Below are positions 6,892-15,851 of a DNA stretch of 54,300 nt, in pieces; position 1 is the first letter of the stretch; every line of letters starts with the position of its first letter. The notes under the pieces were generated by a model, which had not been told where the DNA came from, did not search any database, and saw nothing but the letters and a program-made list of their open reading frames with translations. Position numbers and translations under genes: made by a program. The DNA is from JBBIQS01 sp037442205 (lineage in GTDB: Bacteria > Myxococcota > Myxococcia > Myxococcales > UBA5297), in NCBI GenBank assembly GCA_037442205.1, contig JBBIQS010000055.1:1-54300 (forward strand), given 5' to 3'.

Positions 6892-9474
6892 ATGAAAGCG
6901 CAGCTCGCCTTTGCCGCTCTTCAGCTGCCCCGGCTCGCACTGCTGGGGGCGGTCCTGGTGATCGCCGGCTGTCAGTGCGGCGGGGCGCCGGCCGCCGGGA
7001 GCGACGCCGGGATCGGACTAGACGCCGCCGAATTCCTGGACGCGGGCGCCGACGCCGGCGGTGCGGACGGCGGGGGCAGCGACGGCGGCTCTGACGCCGG
7101 GCTGGCGGGCTCGGTGACGGTCAGGGACGGGCGGCTGGTGGTCGACGGCACGGCGATGACCATGCTCGGCGGCGAGCTGCAGTACTTCCGGGTGCGCGAC
7201 CAGAACTTCGACGAGGCCAAGACCCGGGCCATGTGGCAGCAGACCCTGGACGCGATGGCCGCCGCCAACATGGAGCTGCTGACCACCTACTTCCCCTGGG
7301 ACTACCACTCGCCGGCCGACGGGGCCTGGGACTTCGCCGGCGCCCGCGACGCCGACGCCTTCCTGGAGAGGGCCTGCCAGCGCGGCTTCAAGGTCTTCGC
7401 CCGCCCCGGGCCACTGATCACCGGCGAGTGGCCCAAGGGACCGGGCTCCTTCGGCGCGGTGCCGGACTGGTGGAAGGCCGCCCACCCCGAGGCGCTGGCG
7501 CTGAAGGCCGACGGCACGCCGTTCAACTTCTCCACCGCCCAGACCTTCGGCACCAAGAACGATCCGACCCAGGTGCAGCCGACCTTCCTCCACCCGGCCT
7601 ACCTGGCGGCGGTGGGCGCCTGGTACGACAAGATCGTCCCGATCATCCGCAAGCACATCGCCACCCGCTGCATCATCGGGGTGCAGATCGACAACGAGAC
7701 CAACCTCTACTGGGCCGATCGCTTCGGCGACGTGGATTACTCCCCGACCGCGGTGGCGCACTTCCGCGGGCAGATGAAGAAGAAGTACTCCACCATCGAC
7801 GCCCTCAACGCCGCCTGGGGCAGCGCCTGGCCGGACTTCAACTCGGTGATGCCTCCCACCAGCGCTCCGGCCCATCCCTCGGACGACGTGCGCGCCCGCG
7901 ACTGGTACGAGGCCGGCCACGCGCTGGTGGGCGAGTACCTGGGCACCCTGCGCAAGATGCTCGAGGACCGCGGCATCCGCGAGCCGGAGATCATCTTCCT
8001 GACCAACGACTCTTCCTTCGGGCTGGTGAACAAGAACATCCTCTTGCACAACGGCACGATGAAGAACGCGTTCGGGCTCGCCGGGCTGGACGTCTATCCG
8101 AAGATGCTGGTCACCAACAACGACCTGATGGACAACCCGTTCCAGGTCGAGCACGCCGTCAAGACCTTCGAGGAGAACAACCGCCTCTACACCAAGGACA
8201 GCGGGGCCGGATTCTCCTTCGGCGCCGAAATCCAGGGCGGCTTCTTCGACTTCCCGGTGGCCGGCCCGCCCAACGTCCGCCCGGCGGAGACCGATCAGGT
8301 GCTGGCGAAGTCCTTCGGCCACGGCCTTCGGGTCGGATCGATCTACGTCTACCGGGGCGGCTACAACCTGGACAACACCGTCTACGACTTCCAGGCGGCG
8401 CTGGCCCCCGACGGCACTGCCCGGCCGCGCAATGACGTGTTGCGGGCCTGGGGCTACCTGGTGCGCGGCGAGCACATCGCCGAGTCCGACGCGGTCGAGG
8501 ACCCGATCGCCATCCTGGTCGACTCGCACTACCAGGTGCCGCAGGCCAACACCAAGGAGTCGATGGAGCCGTTCTGGGCCAACGAAATGCCCGGGGTCTA
8601 CGGCTGGTTGGCCAACGCCGGCTTCAACCCGGCCTTCGTGGACGCGCGGCTGCACCCGGACCTGTCGAAGTACAAGCTGGTGGTGTTCGTCTGCCCGGAG
8701 TTCGTCGCCGACGACACCGCCAAGCTGCTGACCGACTACCACCGGCAGGGCGGGGCGATCCTGCAGGTGCTCAGCCCGGGGGCGCGCGGCCTGGACGGCA
8801 AGCCCAGCGCCGCGGTCGACGCCCTGGCGGCGCTCTACCAGGCGACCTGGGATTTCACCTGGGACTTCCCGAGCGTGGTGGTCGGACTGCGGGCCGGCGA
8901 CGTGATCTCCACGCTGCCTTCGGCGCCGGGGATCACCACCGGCTACTGGTATGCCAGCTATTTCAGCCCGCCGTCCGGGTCCTCGACCTTCCTGGTCGAG
9001 AAGCAGTGGAACGGCCAGCCGGGACGCACCGTCGGGTACACTTGGAACAGCGGCAGCGGCGGGCCGGTGGCCTTCATCGGCACCTACCTGACCTCGGTCT
9101 ACAACAGCTCCTTCTACTACGGGGCCGGGGCCGATGACCTGAACCGCAAGCGCGAGCTGGCGCGGCATGTGGCGGCGATGGCCGGGCTGCAGCCGCGGCT
9201 GCTCACCGGCGGGGTGCGCGAGGTGGCCTGGGCTCGCTCGATGCGCAACGGGCGCAAGCTGATCTTCATGACCAATGACCACGCCGCCGGCACCGTCCAC
9301 CTCAAAGTGGCCGACGCCGCCGGGCTGGGGCTGACCGCCTCGCAGTACCAGATCCGCGATCTGCGCAACGCCACCGACTTCGGCACCCGCGCCACCGCCA
9401 GCCTGGGCAGCACCGGCATCGACGTGCCGATGCCCGAGTACGGCACCGCGGTGTTGGCGCTGGATCCCAAGTAG
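6892..9474 (+). CDS. Glycoside hydrolase family 35-like (beta-galactosidase type) lipoprotein
   Basis: 860 residues. The lipobox VIAGC gives lipidated Cys27, then a spacer to about residue 78 rich in Asp, Ala and Gly, a style common in myxobacterial lipoproteins. The TIM barrel begins near LGGELQYFRV. It carries TTYFPWDYHSP, FARPGPLITGEWP, the likely acid/base Glu269 in VQIDNE and a likely nucleophile Glu446 in FGAEIQGG. This layout resembles GH35 more than GH42, though the NE context is not the textbook GH35 one. The C-terminal half holds a glutamine-amidotransferase-like domain (HRQGGAILQVLSPG) and beta-domains. Likely trims terminal beta-galactosides from polysaccharide outside the cell. 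The nearest flanking genes are unrelated, so it stands alone. Confidence 0.8.
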   Translation: MKAQLAFAALQLPRLALLGAVLVIAGCQCGGAPAAGSDAGIGLDAAEFLDAGADAGGADGGGSDGGSDAGLAGSVTVRDGRLVVDGTAMTMLGGELQYFRVRDQNFDEAKTRAMWQQTLDAMAAANMELLTTYFPWDYHSPADGAWDFAGARDADAFLERACQRGFKVFARPGPLITGEWPKGPGSFGAVPDWWKAAHPEALALKADGTPFNFSTAQTFGTKNDPTQVQPTFLHPAYLAAVGAWYDKIVPIIRKHIATRCIIGVQIDNETNLYWADRFGDVDYSPTAVAHFRGQMKKKYSTIDALNAAWGSAWPDFNSVMPPTSAPAHPSDDVRARDWYEAGHALVGEYLGTLRKMLEDRGIREPEIIFLTNDSSFGLVNKNILLHNGTMKNAFGLAGLDVYPKMLVTNNDLMDNPFQVEHAVKTFEENNRLYTKDSGAGFSFGAEIQGGFFDFPVAGPPNVRPAETDQVLAKSFGHGLRVGSIYVYRGGYNLDNTVYDFQAALAPDGTARPRNDVLRAWGYLVRGEHIAESDAVEDPIAILVDSHYQVPQANTKESMEPFWANEMPGVYGWLANAGFNPAFVDARLHPDLSKYKLVVFVCPEFVADDTAKLLTDYHRQGGAILQVLSPGARGLDGKPSAAVDALAALYQATWDFTWDFPSVVVGLRAGDVISTLPSAPGITTGYWYASYFSPPSGSSTFLVEKQWNGQPGRTVGYTWNSGSGGPVAFIGTYLTSVYNSSFYYGAGADDLNRKRELARHVAAMAGLQPRLLTGGVREVAWARSMRNGRKLIFMTNDHAAGTVHLKVADAAGLGLTASQYQIRDLRNATDFGTRATASLGSTGIDVPMPEYGTAVLALDPK

Positions 9475-9679
9475 CCCGCGCGCCGGCTTCCCATTCTTCA
9501 GCGGTCGAGAGCGGCGGAGCTTTCCGCCCGCGCGGTCGAGGTCTGTCCGGTCGTCGCCATGCGATCGGGCGAGCGCTCTCCGGCCAGAAAATTGACCTGC
9601 CAGCCGTTCGACCGACAATTCGCTCGGGAGGCCTCGATTTCGTCGGACTCCCTGTTGCGCGCGGTAGCACGGAGCGGAC

Positions 9680-10171
9680 TTGGCGGACTCAGCCCGACAG
9701 AGCGCACGGACGTTGGCGACGGAGCCCCTGGGGCTCTCGGCCGCTCTGCGCGCTGCCGAGGCGCTCGCCGACGGCGAGCTGCTGCGCTTCCAGCACGGCG
9801 AGGAGTGGATTGGGGCCGCCCGGGTCTGCCGGGGCGTGCTGCTGCCCGCCGAGGCCTTCGAGCCGCTCCCGGGGTTGGGCGCGTGCGAGCAGGCCTGCTA
9901 CCTGCAGCTGATCCGCCGCTCGTGGGGTGAGGGGCGCAATTTCTGCCGCTTGGCGCGGCGCGAGCTCGAGTCGCTGCTGGGGCTGTCGCCGCGGCGGCTC
10001 AACGCCGTGCTCGACCGGCTGGCGGCGCGCGGGGCGCTTTCGGCGCTGCACCGCGACAACCGCGGGACGCTCTACCGGGTGCGGCTGCGCTCGGAGATCG
10101 AGGGGCGCCCGAGCGAAGAGATCGAGCTGGGTGCGCGGCACCTTATCGAGGCGACAGAGCACGCGGCCTGA
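9680..10171 (+). CDS. Winged-helix-like protein of unknown function
   Basis: 163 residues from a TTG start with GGAG about six bases upstream. Residues about 75-140 look like a winged helix-turn-helix: YLQLIRRSWGEGRNF, LLGLSPRRLNAVLDRLAARG as turn and recognition helix, then a beta-wing (ALHRDNRGTLYRVRL). The arrangement recalls DnaD-type or MarR-type domains. The N-terminal half is of unknown type. The gene is followed 23 bases later by a second small gene on the same strand, so the two are likely one unit. Probably a DNA-binding regulator; target unknown. Confidence 0.6.
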   Translation: MADSARQSARTLATEPLGLSAALRAAEALADGELLRFQHGEEWIGAARVCRGVLLPAEAFEPLPGLGACEQACYLQLIRRSWGEGRNFCRLARRELESLLGLSPRRLNAVLDRLAARGALSALHRDNRGTLYRVRLRSEIEGRPSEEIELGARHLIEATEHAA

Positions 10172-10194
10172 CCCGGCTGCGGACGAGGACCAAC

Positions 10195-10539
10195 ATGCGC
10201 GAGGCCATTTCCCTGCCACCTGCCGAGCTGACCGATCGCGACGCCATCAAGGACGCCGTCCAGCAGCTGCGCGCCCGCATGCGCAGGGCCAGCGACCCGG
10301 ATCCGATCCACCTCGAGTTCCTCGAGGACGACCTGCGGGAGGGGCAGCGGACCCTGGAGGGAGTCCAGAACTTCTTCGACGAGGTGGTCTCGTTGCTGGG
10401 CAGCCCGGGGGTGCGCGCCACCGACCTGATCGACCTGGCCGACGATCCGGCGGTGCTCGATCAGGTGGACTACCTGGTGGTGGTACTCGGCAACCTGCGC
10501 CGCCGGCTGATGCAGCTCGCCACCCGCTCGGCGCGCTAG
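10195..10539 (+). CDS. Small helical protein of unknown function
   Basis: 114 residues, ATG with a GAGGA site 7 bases upstream. It appears mostly alpha-helical and acidic in the middle (ELTDRDAIKDAVQQLRARM, HLEFLEDDLREGQ, DLIDLADDPAVLDQVDYL) with a basic C-terminus. No known domain recognised and no signal peptide. It follows the winged-helix gene by 23 bases and is likely its partner. Not similar to known antitoxins by eye. Confidence 0.55.
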   Translation: MREAISLPPAELTDRDAIKDAVQQLRARMRRASDPDPIHLEFLEDDLREGQRTLEGVQNFFDEVVSLLGSPGVRATDLIDLADDPAVLDQVDYLVVVLGNLRRRLMQLATRSAR

Positions 10540-10645
10540 CGAGTCCAAGATCTGGAATTGTCTGCTGAATGTCGGTGCCGTTCCGGGCGCGGCCGCCCTG
10601 GGTGAACGGATCAATGCTCGGTTTCGCCCAACCCGAACGAGCGAC

Positions 10646-11566
10646 CTACCAGTCCATCTTCCGCGAGCCCTGGCCCTGGGGCTTGTGATCCGGCCGCGAC
10701 AGGCTCGTCAGCACCGCCCGCACCGGCCCCAAGTCGATGACCCCCATCGCCGCCACCGGCAGCCGCTGGGCGTCGTCGCTGATCCAGACGTGGACCTCGC
10801 GCTTCTTGTCGCTGCCCAGCATCACCGCCGTGCCCGACAGGTGGAAGGTGTTGAAGACCCCGGCCGGCGTGCTCAGCTGTTCCTTGGCCTCCACCTTGCC
10901 GGTCAGCCGCCACAGCTTCTTGAGGGCGTAGACCTCGAAGCAGAACGGCTGGCCCACCCGCAGCGGCAGCGCCCGGAACAGGTAGATCGCCCCGACGTAG
11001 TCCAAGGCGTCGTTGGCCACCTCCTGGCGCAGCCCGCCATTGCCGAAGTTGGAGCTCCAGCTGGCCACCACCTGCCGGTCGGTGGGGAGGAACTCCACCT
11101 CCGCCAGCCGCCGCGCCTCGCCCTCGGACAGGTTCTCGGTGAACCTCCGCGGCCGCAGGTCGCGGGCCTTGAGGTAGCTGTAGAGCTCGGCCTTGATCTT
11201 GCGGACCTTGTTGAAGAAGGTGTTCGACTCGGCCTGCACCCGCACCGGGATCTCGGCGGCGGCCCCCTTGCCCTGCGAGGGCAGCACCAAGAAGTCCATC
11301 TTGCCGGCGCGCATCCCCATCACGTCCACGTCGTAGCCCAGCGCCTCGCCGGCGGGGAACGGCGGCGGCCCGCTTCGAGGCCGGGGCAGCGCCGGGCACT
11401 CTCCCGGGGTCAGCGGGATCAGCGGCAGGTCCACGGCCTTGAGCTGCGGGCGTCCGACGCTGACCGCCGAGGGGGACATCGGCGGCAGGCTGACTCCAGG
11501 GGCCGCGGGCTCGCCGGCGAAGGCGGGCGCGGCGACCAGCAGCGCGGCGGCAAGTAGGCGGCGCAT
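10646..11566 (-). CDS. DUF3108 secreted/periplasmic protein (copy 1)
   Basis: 306 residues from the ATG at 11564-11566, which immediately begins a Sec signal peptide (MRRLLAAALLVAAPAFA|GE). The DUF3108 pattern is visible: ALGYDVDVMGMRAGKMDFLV, then a paired-strand body with RVQAESNTFFNKVRKIK, LRPRRFTENLSEGE and YALKKLWRLTGKVEAKEQLSTPAG, ending in VHVWISDDAQRLPVAAMG. DUF3108 proteins are predicted beta-rich periplasmic proteins structurally compared with lipoprotein carriers; the biochemical role is unknown. It is the last gene of a three-gene minus-strand block in which a second DUF3108 protein is the first gene. Confidence 0.8.
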   Translation of the reverse strand: MRRLLAAALLVAAPAFAGEPAAPGVSLPPMSPSAVSVGRPQLKAVDLPLIPLTPGECPALPRPRSGPPPFPAGEALGYDVDVMGMRAGKMDFLVLPSQGKGAAAEIPVRVQAESNTFFNKVRKIKAELYSYLKARDLRPRRFTENLSEGEARRLAEVEFLPTDRQVVASWSSNFGNGGLRQEVANDALDYVGAIYLFRALPLRVGQPFCFEVYALKKLWRLTGKVEAKEQLSTPAGVFNTFHLSGTAVMLGSDKKREVHVWISDDAQRLPVAAMGVIDLGPVRAVLTSLSRPDHKPQGQGSRKMDW

Positions 11567-11678
11567 CGTTCTTCGCTCCGGTCTCCTCGGGCGGCTTGTG
11601 TTTTGCGAGGCGCCGAGAGAGTAGCACGCGCCGTCGCGGCCCCGGCGCCATGCATCATCCGACGGCGGGCCGCCGGGT

Positions 11679-13391
11679 CTATTCCCGCCGCTGCTTCCTC
11701 CAGGCGGCCTCCAACTGGGCAGCCAGGCGCTCACGCCCCTGGGACCATTTCTGGGGGTCCCTGGCGATCTCGAACGGCTGCGAGGCGACCGACAGAGCGA
11801 ACTCCCGCGCCTGCGATTCCAGCCCGAGCTTCCGGGCGAGCGCGAGGTACTCGTAGTCCTCGAGCCCCTTGCGGATCAGCGCCAACCGCAGCGAGGCGAT
11901 GGGGACGTCGCTCTTGCCGCCGATCCGCTCCGGGGTGCCGGGGTAGAAGAGCGTCCCGTCGCCGTTGCCGTGGAAGCGCCACTGGTCGGCCCAGGGATCG
12001 GCGGGCCGCCCCTCGGACGGCTGATAGGCTTCGACGGTGTTGAAGTAGAGCTCGCCCTCGATTCCGTGGAGATAGGCCAGCACTCCCATGGCGCGGTTGA
12101 GGGCCGGGTCGTGGTCCACCATGTACGAGGGCCAGCCGGAGAAATAGCGGCGGGCGGCCAGGTCGAGGGGGCCGACCGGCCCGCAGCCGTGGCTGGCGCA
12201 CGACTGGTACCACCAGAGCCGGTTGCCCTTCTGGCGCAGCGGGGCGTAGGCGGCCAGCGGGGAGAGCGGCCGGCAGTATTCGAAGTCGCCGCGGGCGAAG
12301 AGGCAGTTGAGGTTGGGGGTGAAGACGTCGGCGGCGCCCAGAAGCCGCGGCTCGAGCGGGGCGGTGACCAGCACCTTGAGCTGCGGCGAGGCCCGGTGGA
12401 CCAGCTGGGCGAAGCGGCGCACCTCGTCGAGCTCGTCCTTCTTCGGCTCGTCCTTGGCGTAGACGAAGGCCCGCGACAGCCAGCCCTTGTCGGCGAGGTG
12501 GGCGGCAAAGGCCCGCCAGTAGGCCACTTTTTGCTCGTCGGTGCGGGCCTGGGGGTGGAGGCGGACGTCGGTGGAGGTGAAGCGGGCGCCGTCGGGGGCG
12601 GCGGTGCCGTCGAGCAGCGGGCCGACCTCGGCGTCGTAGGCGGCGAAGTCCGGCCGCGCCGGATCGCCCTCGAAGGGCGGCGGCTCCATGGTCAGCCCGT
12701 GCAGCGACAGCCGATGGCGCAGCGCCGCCACCGCGTAGAGCCGGGTCAGCCGCTGAATGTTGTGCTCGCTGGTCTCGAGGTGGTGGCCGACGCAGGCCGT
12801 CAATCCGCTGAAGCCGAAGCTGGTGGGCAGGGTCGAGGTCGCCGGCAGCTCGAACGCCCGCACCCGGAGTGTCACCGGAATCCTCAGTGCTCGCTCTCCC
12901 TTGGCGGTCAGCTCCACCTCGCCCCGGTAGGTCCCAGGAGGCGCGGAGCGGGGGACGCAGACCTCGTAGAAGGCCACCACCGGCTCCTGGCCCCGGGAGC
13001 TGGCGGGGAAGGCGCCGCGGCTCTCGTGGAGATACGGGTCGCGCTCGGGGATCAGCGCGTCGGGCCACAGGCCGGCAGCGCCCTCGGCGTTGGTGGCCTG
13101 GGCCAGGTCGAGGAAGGCCTCGCGGTAGAGGAGGGGGGCGATCTCTGCGGCGCCGGCGGCGCGCAGCGGGCTGGCCCGGGGCGCGACCTCGCGGGCCGGG
13201 GCCGGGACCGCGATCTGCGCCGCCTCGCACTCTCCGCGGGCGGCGGCCAGGTCGATGCGCAGCGGGCCGGCGGGGAGCTGCCCGGGGCGCACCTTGACCA
13301 TCAAGGGGGCGACGCCGGCCCAGGGGCGCTCGCTCCGGGCGAGGGCCAGGGCTCCGGCGGCGAACAGGAAGATGGCAATCAGCCGGGTCAT
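11679..13391 (-). CDS. DUF4091 / glycoside hydrolase family 123-like protein
   Basis: 570 residues from the ATG at 13389-13391, chosen because it opens a signal sequence (MTRLIAIFLFAAGALALA). An N-terminal beta-sandwich has GEXE-type features (ARGECEAAQIAV, PPGTYRGEVEL). A TIM barrel follows with the GH123 hallmark Asp-Glu pair at 314-315 in VYAKDEP, then WWYQSCASHGCGP, and the DUF4091 C-terminal ending RLALIRKGLEDYEYLAL. GH123 enzymes are beta-N-acetylgalactosaminidases that use the Asp-Glu pair in substrate-assisted catalysis; DUF4091 relatives often have no assigned substrate. Probably periplasmic or surface-exposed. It lies 75 bases downstream of one DUF3108 gene and 112 bases upstream of the other. 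Confidence 0.8.
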   Translation of the reverse strand: MTRLIAIFLFAAGALALARSERPWAGVAPLMVKVRPGQLPAGPLRIDLAAARGECEAAQIAVPAPAREVAPRASPLRAAGAAEIAPLLYREAFLDLAQATNAEGAAGLWPDALIPERDPYLHESRGAFPASSRGQEPVVAFYEVCVPRSAPPGTYRGEVELTAKGERALRIPVTLRVRAFELPATSTLPTSFGFSGLTACVGHHLETSEHNIQRLTRLYAVAALRHRLSLHGLTMEPPPFEGDPARPDFAAYDAEVGPLLDGTAAPDGARFTSTDVRLHPQARTDEQKVAYWRAFAAHLADKGWLSRAFVYAKDEPKKDELDEVRRFAQLVHRASPQLKVLVTAPLEPRLLGAADVFTPNLNCLFARGDFEYCRPLSPLAAYAPLRQKGNRLWWYQSCASHGCGPVGPLDLAARRYFSGWPSYMVDHDPALNRAMGVLAYLHGIEGELYFNTVEAYQPSEGRPADPWADQWRFHGNGDGTLFYPGTPERIGGKSDVPIASLRLALIRKGLEDYEYLALARKLGLESQAREFALSVASQPFEIARDPQKWSQGRERLAAQLEAAWRKQRRE

Positions 13392-13466
13392 CGCGCGCCG
13401 GGGGAGCAGGCCCCCGGCGGCGAAAGAGTTAGGCCGTCTCCTCGCCGGCGACAACCGGCGGCGCGA

Positions 13467-14261
13467 TCAGCGGGAGGTGCCGCGCTCGTAATGCGTCAGA
13501 TCGGCGACCAGGCTGCCGACGACGAAGTCGGCGTCCATCTTGACCGGGACGTGGCGCTCGTCGTCGGTGACCCAGATCCGCAGGTCGCGCTTGGTGGCGA
13601 GGTTGCCGGTCAGCTCGACCTGGACGTTGAGCAGCACCGTCTCGAAGCTGCCGGCGGCGACCTCGACCTTGTCGCGGCGGGCGACGTCGGCCTTGAGGGT
13701 GAAGTTGCGGTGGCCGGTGAAGATCGGCACTTCGAGGTGGTCGCCGACGGCCAGCTTGGCTTCGCGGACCCGCAGCAAGGCGGACAGCATGTCCACCGCG
13801 CCCTCGGGGACCTCGTGTTCCTGCTCCTCGACCTGCTGCCCCTCCTTCTCGTTGCGGGACAGGGCGCGGTTGGCCTGGCGATCGAAGCGCACCCGCTCGC
13901 GGCGGCGGGCGCCTTTCTCCTCGGCGATCAGCTCGCTGCCCAGGTTGACGTGCTCGGCGGGGTTCCACCAGCTGACGTACTTGTCCTTGAGGGGAAAGAA
14001 GGCGAACAGGGGATCGGTCTTCGCCATGCCGATGACCGGCCAGACATTCTTGCCCTCGACCGTGGTGGAGCCGCCCACCATCAACACCGCCTTGCCGATC
14101 GGCAGGCCGAGGAAGCGGCACTCCCAGGTCATGTTCTCGGCGGGGCCGAAGGGACTGGTGCTGGCGCGGGCGTCAAGCGAGGGGGCCATGAGCACCGCCA
14201 GGCAGGCAACCGGAAGAGCTTTCTTGAGGAGATTGAGGGACTTGGAGGGGGTCGAGTGCAT
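13467..14261 (-). CDS. DUF3108 secreted/periplasmic protein (copy 2)
   Basis: 264 residues, ATG at 14259-14261, with a signal peptide cleaved near DARA|ST. DUF3108 features are visible: ENMTWECRFLGLPIGKAVLMV at the start, and near the end LATKRDLRIWVTDDERHVPVKM with ADFVVGSLVADLTHYERG. A polar insert at about 115-150 (QVEEQEHEVPEG) is not in copy 1. The two copies share fold landmarks but little sequence, so they are old paralogues. First gene of the minus-strand block and divergent from the FadL-like porin gene 170 bases away. Confidence 0.78.
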   Translation of the reverse strand: MHSTPSKSLNLLKKALPVACLAVLMAPSLDARASTSPFGPAENMTWECRFLGLPIGKAVLMVGGSTTVEGKNVWPVIGMAKTDPLFAFFPLKDKYVSWWNPAEHVNLGSELIAEEKGARRRERVRFDRQANRALSRNEKEGQQVEEQEHEVPEGAVDMLSALLRVREAKLAVGDHLEVPIFTGHRNFTLKADVARRDKVEVAAGSFETVLLNVQVELTGNLATKRDLRIWVTDDERHVPVKMDADFVVGSLVADLTHYERGTSR

Positions 14262-14431
14262 GGGGAGCAGGGGCGAGCCGGCCTTTCACACAGGACGTTT
14301 CGCGGACGGTTCCTATTCCGGCGCTGGCCCCGCATCAAGGACAGAGTGAGCTCGCGCGCTGCGTCATGCGGTTGGAAAGAGGGGGGACGAGCGGTTGCCT
14401 CGAACGGGCGAAGCCGCGAAGATGCCGGCCC

Positions 14432-15733
14432 ATGAAGAAGGCGCTGGTTGCCGCGCTCCTGCTGGCCTTGCCGAGTCTGAGTGCCGCGGACGAGTACCAC
14501 TACAACGACATCTTCATGGGGGCGCGGGCGACCGGGATGGCCGGGACGATGATCGGCCTGGCGGACGAGCCGTCGGCCGCCTACTACAACCCGGCCGGTC
14601 TGGCCCATGCTCGCCATGACATGGTGTCGCTGAGCGGCACCGCGCTCGTCGGCCGGACGCTCACCTTCAAGGACTTCCTCGGCCAGAACCTCAACCTGGA
14701 CTCGACCTCCGCCTTCTCCCCGAGCGCGGTCACCACCTCGCCCTTGGGGAGCGGCCGGCTGGCCTTCTCCGGGCTGACGCCGTCGCAGGAGGCCTTCCGG
14801 GTCAACCAGGTCTTCACGGCGGAGAGCCTGCCGGCCGACAGCGGGCTGGCGGAAGTGCGGATGGGCCGCGAGCGCAGCGACGCGACCTATCTGGTCGGCT
14901 TCAGCTACGGCCAGGACGTGGGGCGGGATCTCGACCTGGGGGTTGCCGGCTTCTACGTCTACCGGACCTATCGCGAGCACCGCAGCGACTACCGCGAGCT
15001 TTCCCGGCCGGATCCCAGCCGGCCGGACTTGCCCCATGCCTGGCAGAGCTCGTACGACGAGCAGGGAATCAGCCATGGGGTGCTGATCATCCTCGGGCTG
15101 CTCTACCACCCCGGCGGCCAGGACGGCCGCTTCCGGCTGGGGGTCGCCGCGCAGATGCCGGTCAACGTCTCGACCAAGGCGGTGGCCGAGCAGGAGACCT
15201 TCATCGCCGACTGGGCGACCGGCACCCAGGACCTGGTCTTCAAGCGCCAGCCGGCGCTCAACAACAGCCAGATCGAGTCGAGGGTGCCGCCGATGCTCGG
15301 GGCGGGGATGAGCCTCAAGATCCTGCGCAGCTGGCTGGTGGCGGCCGACGCGACCTTCCACGGCTACGACAGCACCCAGCTGATGGGACGGCTGGTGGAG
15401 AAGAACCAGGTGCTCAACGGCTCGTTGGCCACCGAGGTCCACCTGACCAAGGACCTTTGGATTCGGGCCGGGGCCTTCACCAACTTCACCAGCGCCCCGC
15501 ACCACTCGCCGACCGACGCCAGCGCCGCCCTGCAGGCCGATTCCTGGGACCAGTACGGCGGCACGGTCGGGCTCAGCTACAACGACGACGTCCACCACAG
15601 CTTCGCCATTGCCGCCAAGTATGCGGCGATGAAGGGCGACGCCTCGGTGTCCGAGAGCCCGACCCTGACCCGCATCCTCCAGGTCGACGGCCGAGAGCTG
15701 TCGGTGGTCTTCGGCGGCAGCTACTTCTTTTGA
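14432..15733 (+). CDS. FadL/OmpP1-like outer-membrane beta-barrel protein
   Basis: 433 residues from the ATG at 14432, which starts a signal peptide (MKKALVAALLLALPSLSAAD). The region just after it is diagnostic of the OmpP1/FadL/PorV class: MGARATGMAGTMIGLADEPSAAYYNPAGLA. Alternating beta-strand sequence follows, with many Tyr/Gly/Asp turns, and the chain ends in GGSYFF; a terminal aromatic is typical of BAM-assembled barrels. FadL proteins import hydrophobic compounds such as long-chain fatty acids. A fadI-fadJ operon lies 6 kb away, so fatty acid uptake is possible but not shown. Short in-frame extensions upstream lack a signal sequence. Confidence 0.8.
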   Translation: MKKALVAALLLALPSLSAADEYHYNDIFMGARATGMAGTMIGLADEPSAAYYNPAGLAHARHDMVSLSGTALVGRTLTFKDFLGQNLNLDSTSAFSPSAVTTSPLGSGRLAFSGLTPSQEAFRVNQVFTAESLPADSGLAEVRMGRERSDATYLVGFSYGQDVGRDLDLGVAGFYVYRTYREHRSDYRELSRPDPSRPDLPHAWQSSYDEQGISHGVLIILGLLYHPGGQDGRFRLGVAAQMPVNVSTKAVAEQETFIADWATGTQDLVFKRQPALNNSQIESRVPPMLGAGMSLKILRSWLVAADATFHGYDSTQLMGRLVEKNQVLNGSLATEVHLTKDLWIRAGAFTNFTSAPHHSPTDASAALQADSWDQYGGTVGLSYNDDVHHSFAIAAKYAAMKGDASVSESPTLTRILQVDGRELSVVFGGSYFF

Positions 15734-15851
15734 CGCCCGCCGCCTCGCCCGGATGACCGCCTGCGTCATCGCGGTGGCTGGTCCGCCGCACAGAGGGTCA
15801 TTCCTCGCGACTACCCGAATGTGACAGAGTCCTGGCCAACCGGGAGGGAGC

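Noticed and set aside
7018..9618. Long minus-strand open frame over the glycosidase gene
   Set aside because: Antisense to a clear GH35-like protein; translation dominated by Val/Gly/Arg/His with no motif.
11970..14435. Plus-strand open frame over the DUF4091/DUF3108 block
   Set aside because: Antisense shadow; the minus-strand proteins have signal peptides and recognisable domains.
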